Positions 36,409 through 44,855 of a DNA stretch of 64,000 nt are shown here, piece after piece. Source of the DNA: Trichomonas vaginalis G3 (lineage: Eukaryota > Parabasalia > Trichomonadida > Trichomonadidae); the NCBI RefSeq assembly GCF_026262505.1, contig NC_067203.1, positions 1,240,001-1,304,000 on the forward strand, written 5' to 3'. How positions within the stretch are numbered: the stretch's first letter is position 1; each line of letters opens with the position of its first letter. Made by a program: the position numbers and the translations under genes. The notes under the pieces are model-generated. The model was not told the origin of the DNA. It worked only from the letters and a program-made list of their open reading frames with translations, and did no database searches.

Positions 36409-37653
36409 ATGTCGAAAGAAACAGCGTCTATGAGAGAAATACAACACAACCGACAACTCATTTTGCAAGCTCTAAATAAGAACACAACAAACTTTTCAAA
36501 CTATTCTAAGATATCTGAGTCATTGAAAGAAGGAAACTTAAAACTGACGATAAACCCAATGACAGACGAGTTTCTGTTTCAAGACAGTAAGAACCATACT
36601 GTTTGTATAAATCCAACAAAAAGAACTTTAAACGAGAAACCTATAGATGAACTTCTTTTGAAGGCAGATATTGACAACAAAGCTGACAAAGAGTATGTAG
36701 ATGCAACAAGAGACTATATTCTCGCATGGACAGATAGAACATACCCACAAAAACATCATACACATAACATCTATGACGTAGATGAACTTCAAGAAATGTT
36801 AGATGACAAAGCGGATAAAACATATGTTGACAATAAAATGTCAAGTGAAGTGACAAGAGCTGACAAAGAATATTCTAAAAAGACTCATACACATACCATT
36901 GCAAATATTACAAACTTACAAGAAACCTTAAACAAGAAAAGTGACGTTGGACATACACACGATTTCTTCGCAACTGTTGGTATAGAAAATATTGCAGGAA
37001 CGGTTGAAGAACCTGATGGAACTGGTGGGGATGCATTGTATTGGAAACCTCCTAACTTTCCACAAGGTTTAACATCGGAGGATGACATAACGACGATGAA
37101 ATACACTAGATGTAGAAATGTTTTTGTCATGGAGGATGAAAACAAAGTTAAATTCACTGCTCAAGATTTATATGATAAAAAAGCTGACAAAACAGAGCTT
37201 CAAACATTAAAGACAGAAATACTTCAAACACTATATCCTATAGGTTCTATTTACACGTCAATGAACTCTACCAGACCAGAAGTAGTACTTGGTCTCGGAA
37301 CTTGGACTCAAATAGTCGACAGGTTTTTGTATTGTGCAAACTCTTCAAAGGAAACAGGTGGAAGTAAAACGATTTCAGGTGCAAACTTACCTGCGCACAG
37401 TCACTACGTAAGTTTAACTACATCTCGAGAAGGTGGGCATAAGCATAGATATTGGGATTGGACAGGAATGACAAAAGGTAAAGGATATGATGTTAAAGAC
37501 AACGTTCAGTTTGCTATAAATTGTTACTTGGGTAACACTGAGGAAGGAGGAAACCATACACATTTCGTTTCAGGGTATACGCAAACAACGGGACAAAGTA
37601 AAGACTACATGCCACCATACATGACAGTTTACGCATGGTATAGAAATGCTTAG
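36409..37653 (+). CDS. Phage-tail-like fibre protein (short form)
   Basis: 414 aa. N-terminal helical part, then stalk repeats with KADKEYVD, KHHTHNIYDVDELQ, KTHTHTI and GHTHDFF. The C-terminal collar-type domain is shared with the 1015-aa fibre of B (LYPIGSIYTSMNSTRPEVVL, GTWTQIVDRFLYCANSS, MPPYMTVYAWYR). A 190-bp stretch (WKPPNFPQGLTSEDDITTM and on) is almost identical between the two elements, so the ends have been exchanged. Probably a surface or receptor-binding fibre. Overlaps the integrase gene by four bases. Looks whole. Confidence 0.8.
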   Translation: MSKETASMREIQHNRQLILQALNKNTTNFSNYSKISESLKEGNLKLTINPMTDEFLFQDSKNHTVCINPTKRTLNEKPIDELLLKADIDNKADKEYVDATRDYILAWTDRTYPQKHHTHNIYDVDELQEMLDDKADKTYVDNKMSSEVTRADKEYSKKTHTHTIANITNLQETLNKKSDVGHTHDFFATVGIENIAGTVEEPDGTGGDALYWKPPNFPQGLTSEDDITTMKYTRCRNVFVMEDENKVKFTAQDLYDKKADKTELQTLKTEILQTLYPIGSIYTSMNSTRPEVVLGLGTWTQIVDRFLYCANSSKETGGSKTISGANLPAHSHYVSLTTSREGGHKHRYWDWTGMTKGKGYDVKDNVQFAINCYLGNTEEGGNHTHFVSGYTQTTGQSKDYMPPYMTVYAWYRNA

Positions 37654-38609
37654 TCGTCATTTTCAACTTCTTTAGCATATTCGTCAGGAGTTGTCTTATA
37701 TTTGTTAGGAACTGTCTTTGAAAGTATACCACCTTGAACCTTAACAAGTTTGAAACGAGGTCTGACAATAGTCGTTTTATCTTCTGCTTGCAGTCTGTAC
37801 ATTTTGCCATGTTTGCCTAAAACTTCATAATATTCTCTTGTATACTTTCTTCTATTTTTACGAACACGAACGTGAGTACCTGTCGAGTTCCCATTGTTGT
37901 CATAGTCAATAGTATTTTCATATGGGTCGCGTTTAGGTATTTCTATTTTTACTTTGTCACCTTTCTTAAGTTTGAAGCCTGGCATTCTTTCTTGTTTGTC
38001 TCTTTTGACTAAACTATTAAATATATAGTCTTTCTCTAAGTCAGGGTTGTTTTTCATTTCTTCGGGGGAGTGGTTTCCCAAACCTTTTTGTTTACGGCTA
38101 TTGTAAATATTTAAAACTTGTCTCATCTTTGCCATGGAGAAGTGTCTATACTTGTCGTCATATGACATTTCATCTACCTCACCACCTTGTGGTTGGTTTA
38201 AGTCTCTTAAGATTTTTATACAACTGTCAATGACACCAAGAGCAGAATGGTTTTGGTCGACAATGAAATATTGGTTTACATTTTTTGAACGCAGATAGTT
38301 TTTAATATCGTCTGATTTGAAAGAACTTTCACAGTCAGATGTCAGTTTTGTTGGATGGTATTTGTCAACGAATATTGTCAAAGCAGTTTTCACATCTAAA
38401 ATATTTTTGGACCATAATGGTATGGCTTCACAGTATCTTGTGTTTTGACCGACAAATATTAGCCAGTATGGTGGTCCATCTTCTCTATATCTCGGAATGT
38501 TTTCCAAGATATCCATAAACCAAGCATTTGGTGTTGAACTAAAGATTTTTACCATGAGTGCTTTCTTTGTTGCTTTAGAAACATACGGGTCCTTGTTTGA
38601 ATTCGTCAT
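37650..38609 (-). CDS. Retroviral-type integrase (rve) of Maverick C
   Basis: 319 aa. rve core at about 25-165 with NAWFMDILENI (first Asp), KLTSDCESSFKSDD (second Asp) and the HSALGVIDSCIKILRDLNQ helix. A C-terminal SH3/chromo-like region (GDKVKIEIPKRDPY, REYYEVLGKHGKMYRL) follows. Standard Maverick integrase for inserting element DNA. Diverged from the integrase of B, as expected for separate families. Divergent from 38626 across 16 bp. Confidence 0.8.
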   Translation of the reverse strand: MTNSNKDPYVSKATKKALMVKIFSSTPNAWFMDILENIPRYREDGPPYWLIFVGQNTRYCEAIPLWSKNILDVKTALTIFVDKYHPTKLTSDCESSFKSDDIKNYLRSKNVNQYFIVDQNHSALGVIDSCIKILRDLNQPQGGEVDEMSYDDKYRHFSMAKMRQVLNIYNSRKQKGLGNHSPEEMKNNPDLEKDYIFNSLVKRDKQERMPGFKLKKGDKVKIEIPKRDPYENTIDYDNNGNSTGTHVRVRKNRRKYTREYYEVLGKHGKMYRLQAEDKTTIVRPRFKLVKVQGGILSKTVPNKYKTTPDEYAKEVENDD

Positions 38610-38625
38610 TTTTAACCCATAAGAA

Positions 38626-39027
38626 ATGGGTTTATTTGGCGCATTAGCAGGAGTCGCATCTAGATTTTTGCCCGCAGTGGGAACACTAGCCAGAGGTGCA
38701 TTTGGAATTGGAAGGAAGATTTTGAGTACATTAGGTATACTGAAAGAGAAAGCACAACCTATTATACAAACTGTACAGAAAGGTTGGGAGGTAGCACGAG
38801 ATGCAGCAAATCTTATTCCAAATCCTGAAACAAGAGGAAAAGTTCAAGGATGGATGGACAATGTAGGAAGACAAGCAGGAAACTACTATAACAAAGCAAA
38901 TGACTACTATAACCAAGCAGGACACTACATGGACCAAGGTGAAAGATTCTTTAACAGAGGATATAACCATGCACAACAGTGGGTAAACAACAACCAACCT
39001 CAACCGCCTCAAACGTGGGGAATGTAA
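38626..39027 (+). CDS. pVI-like / membrane-active virion protein candidate
   Basis: 133 aa. Hydrophobic amphipathic N-terminus (MGLFGALAGVASRFLPAVG, ARGAFGIGRKIL), a central helix, and a Tyr/Asn/Gln-rich tail (YYNKANDYYNQAGHYMDQG). Similar in plan to 7566 in B. MG start as in 35297. Likely a minor virion protein that disturbs membranes; this is inferred from composition. Confidence 0.5.
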   Translation: MGLFGALAGVASRFLPAVGTLARGAFGIGRKILSTLGILKEKAQPIIQTVQKGWEVARDAANLIPNPETRGKVQGWMDNVGRQAGNYYNKANDYYNQAGHYMDQGERFFNRGYNHAQQWVNNNQPQPPQTWGM

Positions 39028-39045
39028 ATTTTTTACTGAGATGAA

Positions 39046-39201
39046 ATGAACAATACAGCATTGAGACAAATGGGCTCAAGATGGATTTGTCGGCTTCCAG
39101 CAGTTACACAACCACGTGTTTGTCAAGTTCTTCCTATACCTCAGGAAGTTTTAGACCGACTTAAAAAACAACAACAACCAGTTGAAAACAAACCAAACTA
39201 A
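39046..39201 (+). CDS. Small 51-aa protein
   Basis: MNNTALRQMGSRWICRLPAV start, Lys/Gln-rich end. Preceded by TTTTTTACTGAGATGAA, the identical 5' motif that precedes the next gene at 39221, which supports it being real. Unrecognised. Confidence 0.45.
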   Translation: MNNTALRQMGSRWICRLPAVTQPRVCQVLPIPQEVLDRLKKQQQPVENKPN

Positions 39202-39220
39202 AATTTTTTACTGAGATGAA

Positions 39221-39725
39221 ATGACCGAAGAAGTTGAAACGGTAGATTTGACACCACAAACAAAAAGTTCAGAACCATTGTCAAAACCTGTCAAAGAACT
39301 TACAGATGAAGAGAAAAATTCAATAATAGAAAGTGTAGGTCTGGAAATACAAACCTAACTACAAAGTCACTTTTCATAAAAATGGAACGGCAAGTATCTC
39401 AAAAAAGAAACAGACTCTCACAAATAAAATATTGAAGTCTGAAGGAGCTTTCGAGACAACAGATGGAAAAGTTTACTTCACTGACCAACAGTTCATTATA
39501 GAACATCTCATTGACTTAGAGTCGAAATATTCTAAACTTTACAACAAACACAAAAAGTTGAAAGGAAAACAGAAACAATGGCATATGATATTTATGAAGA
39601 TGTTGACGACACAACTTCCAGCAAGTGAGGTAAAGTCAGATGAACCGAAAAGTGACGAAAAACCAATAGAAGAAGGGAAGCCAAAAACTGAAGAAAAACC
39701 AAAACCAAAGTTTAGTTCCAACTAA
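39221..39725 (+). pseudogene. Small Maverick protein (broken about once)
   Basis: Starts MTEEVETVDLTPQ. The later part includes DGKVYFTDQQFIIEHLIDLE with a helix and an acidic/Lys/Pro tail (KPIEEGKPKTEEKPKPK). Unrecognised; possibly a polymerase or capsid accessory. Confidence 0.45.
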
Positions 39726-39827
39726 ACCAAGTCAACCTTCATTAGCTGGTATGGGTTGGCGTCAAAGACTTTTGGCAGCGGGTGGTTACGTAAAGTAAAG
39801 AAAAAACATTTTTTTATTTTTATAAAA

Positions 39828-41981
39828 ATGCCCCCGTATAGAATGGATAGAAAATCTGCTAGAGTAAAAGCAGAGTTAGAAAGATATGGTTGGAGAGTTT
39901 CAAAGAAGTTTAAATATAGGAAGGGAAGACCCATAAAAGTCTATGACAAACTGTCTGGTCTTCGCTATGAAATGGACCTAGAAACAGCACGCACAAATTA
40001 TCCAAACAGACTAGAGAGGTTAGAAGAAGAGCGTCTTATGGATATGCCTTTCAATGTTACTGAGCCTCAAGTTGAAGGACACGACGGCTTTGCCAGATTC
40101 TACTGGAAACATGACGAACAATTGCATCCTTTGAGAAGGAAAAAAGGAAAAGGTGAAGACGCACATGCTCCCATGGAAAGAACAAGATATGCATATGAAA
40201 AGTATCGTGAGGTTAGAAGTAAAATTCCATCTGGTCGAACCTTTACAGTAAACTTTGACGATGGAAAGAACAAAGAAGGCTTCATGGGAGTACTTGCTGC
40301 CATACAAGACGGAAATAAGAAAGGACACAATCTCAGACTAACCGTAACAGATTTGGACGGTCATATATACTATGCGCATGGCAATGTCGCAACAGCCGCA
40401 CAACTTCTTGACGCTTTCAAGACTACAAAGAGAGAACAAATGTTTGACTCCGACTCAGACATTTTGAATGCAATTGAAGGAATTGCAAGCGTGAAGTTCG
40501 AATGGTACCAACCCAACCCTCAAGCAGTCAGACAACATGCTGGGTATTTCCCGTTCATAAACAAGTCTGACATTGACTTGACAAGGTATGGAATTTACAA
40601 TTCAATTGAAACAATTGTCAATGAACCTTGTATTCTTACATGTCTCAGGAACTCTGGTCTTGTTACAGAAGAGAAGATGAAGTATCTTGAGTCATGTGTG
40701 AAGACAAGATACATTCTTAGAGGTCAATTGGCTAAAGTTGCACCGTTGGCAAATGTGAATATCCGAGTCAACATTCCGACTGAGAAAGGTTCTTCACACG
40801 ATGACTATGTAGTTGACTTCAAATTACCATGGTTGAAGATTGTACTTCTCCACAACCACTTCATGTTGAACGAAAGTCTTACAAACCCATTGTTCGGAAA
40901 AGGTAAATGCAACATTGTCAGAGCTGTTAACATTCTTTTCGAGAAAGGTTTGTTGGAACCGATTCCAGATGACAAGCTGACAGAAACTTTTGTACCAAAA
41001 GACGAAACAAACTTTTTATTGTTAGCAAGACCAAAAGTTGTTCCAGACAAAGTTCTAGCACAGAAGAAGTACACAGCTCCAAAAGGAGTTGGATTGTTCG
41101 GATACCAACCTGAACCAGAAGAACTTCCAATGAGGTTGCAAGAACTTCAAGATGCTATAAACAAACTTCCATTGAGGCATCCAATCGACGTCAAATTGTA
41201 TTGGAGAGCATCTGAGTTAGGTCAGAAAATTTTATATGAAACAGGTTGCTTTGACGATGTTTATGAGATAACAGGAGAAGTTTCTCAAAAGATAAGAGAC
41301 TCACTTGAATTTCCACGAACTGGTCCGATTGGTTGCGATAAGTTCGACTCATACGAAAAAATATACTATGTCGACCTTAACGCTGCGTACATGAGGTTCG
41401 TCCAATATATTCCGACTGGAATTCCAAACGAAGATGGTGAGTTCCCGGGAAGGAACTATACAGTTGGAAAAGTCATACAACAAATGTATGATATTAGGAA
41501 AGCTTCAAACCCCAAACTTGCAATGACACTCAAATTACTCATGAATTCGACATGGGGGTATTCCATTAAAAAACCTCAAAAGATGAAGAGTAAACACTAT
41601 GAGAAGGTCGACAACTTTGTTGAAAGGTTCTCCACTTTTGTTTTGAAGTACGAATTTACCGAAGGTCAAAATGGCTTAGTAACCACAGTAAAACCTATTG
41701 TCGAACATTGGTCTTATCCTCAGTTCGCAAAGGCAGTCCTTGACAACTACAACAAATTCTTCTCGGAAGTCAAATCCAAAGTGAAGGTTTACTATGAGAA
41801 CATTGACGCGCTCATGACGAACGAAGAAGGATACAACAAACTCATTGAAATGGGTTTAGTCGGTGAGAAAATGGGCTGTTTTAAGCTAGATAAGGTATTT
41901 TCCGAAGTTCATGTTCTCTCCAAGCGTAAGTACTGGGGTGTTAAAGAAGATGGTGAAATAGTTAAACATTGCATGAAATAA
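39828..41981 (+). CDS. Family B-like DNA polymerase, type differing from B's
   Basis: 717 aa from MPPYRMDRK. N-terminal 100 residues are basic. The C-terminal third has a palm-like order: YYVDLNAAYMRFVQ (motif A type), MTLKLLMNSTWGYS (motif B type), VKVYYENIDALMTNEEGY (motif C type) and VLSKRKYWG. No obvious exonuclease motifs. It does not resemble the protein-primed PolB of B closely and coexists with an SF3 helicase in this family, so A/C probably replicates by a different scheme. The polymerase call rests on motif spacing only and is moderate. It could also be a terminal-protein/polymerase fusion. Confidence 0.6.
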   Translation: MPPYRMDRKSARVKAELERYGWRVSKKFKYRKGRPIKVYDKLSGLRYEMDLETARTNYPNRLERLEEERLMDMPFNVTEPQVEGHDGFARFYWKHDEQLHPLRRKKGKGEDAHAPMERTRYAYEKYREVRSKIPSGRTFTVNFDDGKNKEGFMGVLAAIQDGNKKGHNLRLTVTDLDGHIYYAHGNVATAAQLLDAFKTTKREQMFDSDSDILNAIEGIASVKFEWYQPNPQAVRQHAGYFPFINKSDIDLTRYGIYNSIETIVNEPCILTCLRNSGLVTEEKMKYLESCVKTRYILRGQLAKVAPLANVNIRVNIPTEKGSSHDDYVVDFKLPWLKIVLLHNHFMLNESLTNPLFGKGKCNIVRAVNILFEKGLLEPIPDDKLTETFVPKDETNFLLLARPKVVPDKVLAQKKYTAPKGVGLFGYQPEPEELPMRLQELQDAINKLPLRHPIDVKLYWRASELGQKILYETGCFDDVYEITGEVSQKIRDSLEFPRTGPIGCDKFDSYEKIYYVDLNAAYMRFVQYIPTGIPNEDGEFPGRNYTVGKVIQQMYDIRKASNPKLAMTLKLLMNSTWGYSIKKPQKMKSKHYEKVDNFVERFSTFVLKYEFTEGQNGLVTTVKPIVEHWSYPQFAKAVLDNYNKFFSEVKSKVKVYYENIDALMTNEEGYNKLIEMGLVGEKMGCFKLDKVFSEVHVLSKRKYWGVKEDGEIVKHCMK

Positions 41982-42038
41982 AAACATTGCATACCATTTT
42001 AAAACGTTTTTAAAACAGTATATTTTTACATATATAAA

Positions 42039-42892
42039 ATGCTTCAGGTTGAAAAACAAAGAACAAAAGTAGCAGATACAAAACCGTTAGACTATATCTT
42101 TACAAACGCTGGTAGAAATATTTCAGATGAAGAAATTTCATCCCGATCTTACAGGTTTGACTATCCAATTCGTTGGCTTCAAAGTCCTTCAGATGCAAAG
42201 GCAATAGGATTTAGAAGAGTTTTGTTTTCAAATAGAACTAACGCTTTTATGTTCGCAGTATATTTTCACGGTCAGTATAAAGGTTCTGATGGTCTAATAG
42301 AAAAATTTGACGAAATGAAAATCTTTACAATTCGTTCAGACGAAAGTCTTGAAAAAACTCTAAATGACTTTCAAACTCAAATAAACAAATACTACTGGGA
42401 ATTTCAAGAAAAATACCACTCTTTACTAAATGGAACATACTATCTAAAGCTAGAATACGACAAGATGAACTCCACAGTTTCATTTCAAAGATTGAAATAA
42501 CCCTCCAAGAGATACAGAGTTTTTATATTGGGGGTGGACAAACGTTCTTGGGCACAATTTCTTCGGTTACTAAACCAGAACGAACCATTACCAGATGGTC
42601 CTTTAAATTTATACTTCCACCAGCAGATTTGACAGTTTATAAAAACGTGTTTGACCCTCAAAATGTTATATGTCATGCAAGTTTCAGTTCAAGCAACAAC
42701 AGTTTTCTTTGTATCGGTAAGGACTTTTATGACTTTGCTTCTAAATTCTACGAACCACCTAGTAACAGTTTCTCTGACTTTCAAGTTTGGTTCACAACAA
42801 ACGGTGTGCAGCATATTCTTCCATTGTACTATGACTTTTATCTCGAATTGTCTTTCATATACAACTACGGAAAAGTGCTGAAAAAGTATTGA
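42039..42892 (+). pseudogene. YP-x-x-W family protein (copy 2 of C, broken about once)
   Basis: Close paralog of 35542: TKPLDYIFTNAGRN, FDYPIRWLQSPSDAKAIGFRR, and a C-terminal FSDFQVWFTTNGVQH. Lies after the polymerase gene in the opposite orientation to its paralog. Confidence 0.7.
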
Positions 42893-42902
42893 AAAATATA
42901 TT

Positions 42903-42951
42903 TTAGGTGAAGAGGTGAGATCTCACCTGTTTTCTCACCTGTTTTTTCACC
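42903..42951. repeat. GGTGA/TCACC palindromic repeat (R5)
   Basis: TTAGGTGAAGAGGTGAGATC followed by TCACCTGTTTTCTCACCTG and TTCACCCTC. Followed by a TTCATGAATTT box also seen after R7 and beside R3. Confidence 0.8.
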
Positions 42952-43013
42952 CTCTTGAATTTTCATGAATTTCCTTAAGATAGAAAAAAAGTGGGTTAAA
43001 ATGAGATTTTTAT

Positions 43014-43080
43014 CGTTGTGGTCCGACGGTTAAGCCACAAACGAATGTCCGACGGTTAAGCCACAAACGAATGTCCGGCG
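43014..43080. repeat. Direct repeats upstream of KilA-N gene
   Basis: Two and a half copies of GTCCGACGGTTAAGCCACAA plus ACGAAT. A related CACCAAACGAATGTCGACGT occurs at 47548-47572 after array 3. Confidence 0.7.
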
Positions 43081-43090
43081 TACCACCAAA

Positions 43091-43121
43091 AAATATTTTT
43101 TATTTTTATTGTAAGAACAGT
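43091..43121 (+). promoter_or_regulatory. Cassette leader (TATTGTAAGAACAG)
   Basis: AATATTTTTTATTTTTATTG followed by TAAGAACAGT and the ATG at 43122. Confidence 0.5.
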
Positions 43122-43784
43122 ATGACAGTCGAAGCAAAAACGTTCACGAACAAATCTAATGGCGAAACATTCACAAAAGGCACCTATAACGGTATTGAAG
43201 TCTTACGTAGAGACAAGGATGGTTATATAAATGTAACAAAGATATGTCAGCAGTTTAGGAAGGACTTTAGAAAGTTGTTGGAAAATAAGTCCTGGGAAGA
43301 GTATTTTAAGGCATTTTGTGAAGAATATACCAACCGCCGGAATTCCGGCGGTTGCTTTTTATACAAACTTCATGCAGGAATTCCCGATGAAATCAAACAG
43401 GTTAGAGGAACGTATGTAGACCCAAGACTTGTAAACTATATAGCAATGTGGGCTTCTCCAAAATATTGCATAGCAGTTGGAAAAATTATGGACTCCATAG
43501 ACAAGAAAGTTCATGAGAAATTAGATGAAGAAGAACTTGAAGATACAGTAGAGAATGCAAAACCTTTGTTCGAAGAAGAAGTTAGAAAAATGCATGAAAA
43601 ACAAATAGAACATGAACGTGAGATATGTTCTGGTTATAGAGACTCTCCATACGAACTAGACCAATGGGAACAAGAAGATTTAAAGAGAGAATTTAGAGAA
43701 TATGAACTCACTAAAGTTTCATTAGAAGCTACAGAAGAGAGGTTAAAAGCTTGGGGTCCTTTTGTACAAAAATATTGTGAGTAA
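43122..43784 (+). CDS. KilA-N domain protein with 22-bp palindrome insert
   Basis: 220 aa. KilA-N core: NGIEVLRRDKDGYINVTKIC, RKLLENKSWEEYF, RGTYVDPRLVNYIAMWASP, then a charged helical tail. Between KAFCEEYT and LHAGIP it carries the residues NRRNSGGCFLYK, encoded by a perfect 22-bp palindrome with flanks (43333-43354). The same palindrome with the surrounding gene codons is amplified in the array at 43929-44666, in opposite orientation. Probably a DNA-binding regulator. Looks whole. Confidence 0.75.
   Translation: MTVEAKTFTNKSNGETFTKGTYNGIEVLRRDKDGYINVTKICQQFRKDFRKLLENKSWEEYFKAFCEEYTNRRNSGGCFLYKLHAGIPDEIKQVRGTYVDPRLVNYIAMWASPKYCIAVGKIMDSIDKKVHEKLDEEELEDTVENAKPLFEEEVRKMHEKQIEHEREICSGYRDSPYELDQWEQEDLKREFREYELTKVSLEATEERLKAWGPFVQKYCE
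43333..43354. repeat. 22-bp palindrome inside KilA-N gene
   Basis: Arms AACCGCCGGAA and TTCCGGCGGTT meet at a GAATTC centre; flanks GAAGAATATACC and GCTTTTTATACAAA. Apparent source or relative of array 1. Confidence 0.85.
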
Positions 43785-43835
43785 ATGAACCATTTTATTT
43801 TTATTGAATTCGGCAAAAATATATTTTAGATCTCA

Positions 43836-43905
43836 CCAGGTCCCTCGGTCCCTCGGTCCCTCGGTTAAACGAACTTCTCTGAAAAAATGAGACAACATGA
43901 CATTT
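43836..43905. repeat. 70-bp inverse copy of 33209-33278
   Basis: Contains three CCTCGGTC units and AGACAACATGACATTT. Joined to a partial GGTGA repeat (TAGATCTCACC) on its left. Confidence 0.8.
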
Positions 43906-43928
43906 AGACAACAACACAGGAAATAAAC

Positions 43929-44666
43929 TTCATCGTCAATGTTTTGTATAAAAAGCAACCGCCGGAATTCCGGCGGTTGGTATATTCTTCACGAAATGCT
44001 TGTTTTGTTGAGACTTCATCGTCAATGTTTTGTATAAAAAGCAACCCGCGGAATTCCGCGGGTTGGTATATTCTTCACGAAATGCTTGTTTTGTTGAGAC
44101 TTCATCGTCAATGTTTTGTATAAAAAGCACCCGCCGGAATTCCGGCGGTTGGTATATTCTTCACAAAATGCCTGTTTGTCAAGACTTTCATCGTCAATGT
44201 TTTGTATAAAAAGCACCCGCCGGAATTCCGGCAGGTGGTATATTCTTCACAAAATGCCTGTTTGTCAAGACTTTCATCGTCAATGTTTTGTCATGACTTC
44301 TTCATCGTACATGTTTTGTCATGACTTCTTCATCGTCAATGTTTTGTATAAAAAGCACCCCGCGGAATTCCGCGGGGTGGTATATTCTTCACAAAATGCT
44401 TGTTTTGTTGAGACTTCATCGTCAATGTTTTGTATAAAAAGCAACCGCCGGAATTCCGGCAGGTGGTATATTCTTCACGAAATGCTTGTTTTGTTGAGAC
44501 TTCTTCGTAAATGTTTTGTATAAAAAAGCAACCGCCGGAATTCCGCGGGGTGGTATATTCTTCACAAAATGCCTGTTTGTCAAGACTTTCATCGTCAATG
44601 TTTTGTATAAAAAGCAACCGCCGGAATTCCGGCGGTTGGTATATTCTTCACGAAATGCTTGTTTTG
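43929..44666. repeat. Array 1: about eight units with GAATTC-centred palindromes
   Basis: Units of 86-88 bp: TCATCGTCAATGTTTTGTAT, AAAAAGC, a palindrome, GGTATATTCTTCACGAAATG and CTTGTTTTGTTGAGACT. Eight palindromes, at about 43957, 44045, 44131, 44217, 44357, 44444, 44531 and 44617. Arm types are CCGCCGG/CCGGCGG, CCCGCGG/CCGCGGG and CCCCGCGG/CCGCGGGG, and some copies have mixed arms. Two short units without a palindrome lie near 44280-44330. Confidence 0.9.
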
Positions 44667-44732
44667 AGGTCGAGCCACTTTTGGCTCCACCGTAGAAAAC
44701 ACACAAAACTCATTTTTTTCGGCAAAAATATA

Positions 44733-44772
44733 TTTTAGGTGAAGTGGTGAGATCTCACCTCTTTTCTCACCC
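44733..44772. repeat. GGTGA/TCACC palindromic repeat (R7)
   Basis: TTTTAGGTGAAGTGGTGAGA followed by TCTCACCTCTTTTCTCACCC. Bounds the 44856 cassette on its promoter side. Confidence 0.8.
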
Positions 44773-44830
44773 GTTGAATTTTCATGAATTTTCCCGAAAT
44801 AAAATAAAAAGTTAGTTTTTTTAAAAAAAT

Positions 44831-44855
44831 ATTTTTTTATTTTTATTGTAAGAAC
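44831..44855 (+). promoter_or_regulatory. Cassette leader (TATTGTAAGAAC)
   Basis: ATTTTTTTATTTTTATTGTA followed by AGAAC and the ATG. Same as the leader at 43091. Confidence 0.5.

Noticed and set aside
43929-44666. CRISPR array (regular repeats of about 87 bp)
   Set aside because: Eukaryotic context; the palindromic parts vary while the spacers are the conserved part, there are no unique spacers, and there are no cas genes.
43929-44710. Overlapping open frames of 60-135 aa on both strands, several with NRRNSGGCFLYK-like text
   Set aside because: They are array 1 read through. The peptide repeats come from the palindrome units, not from a separate gene.
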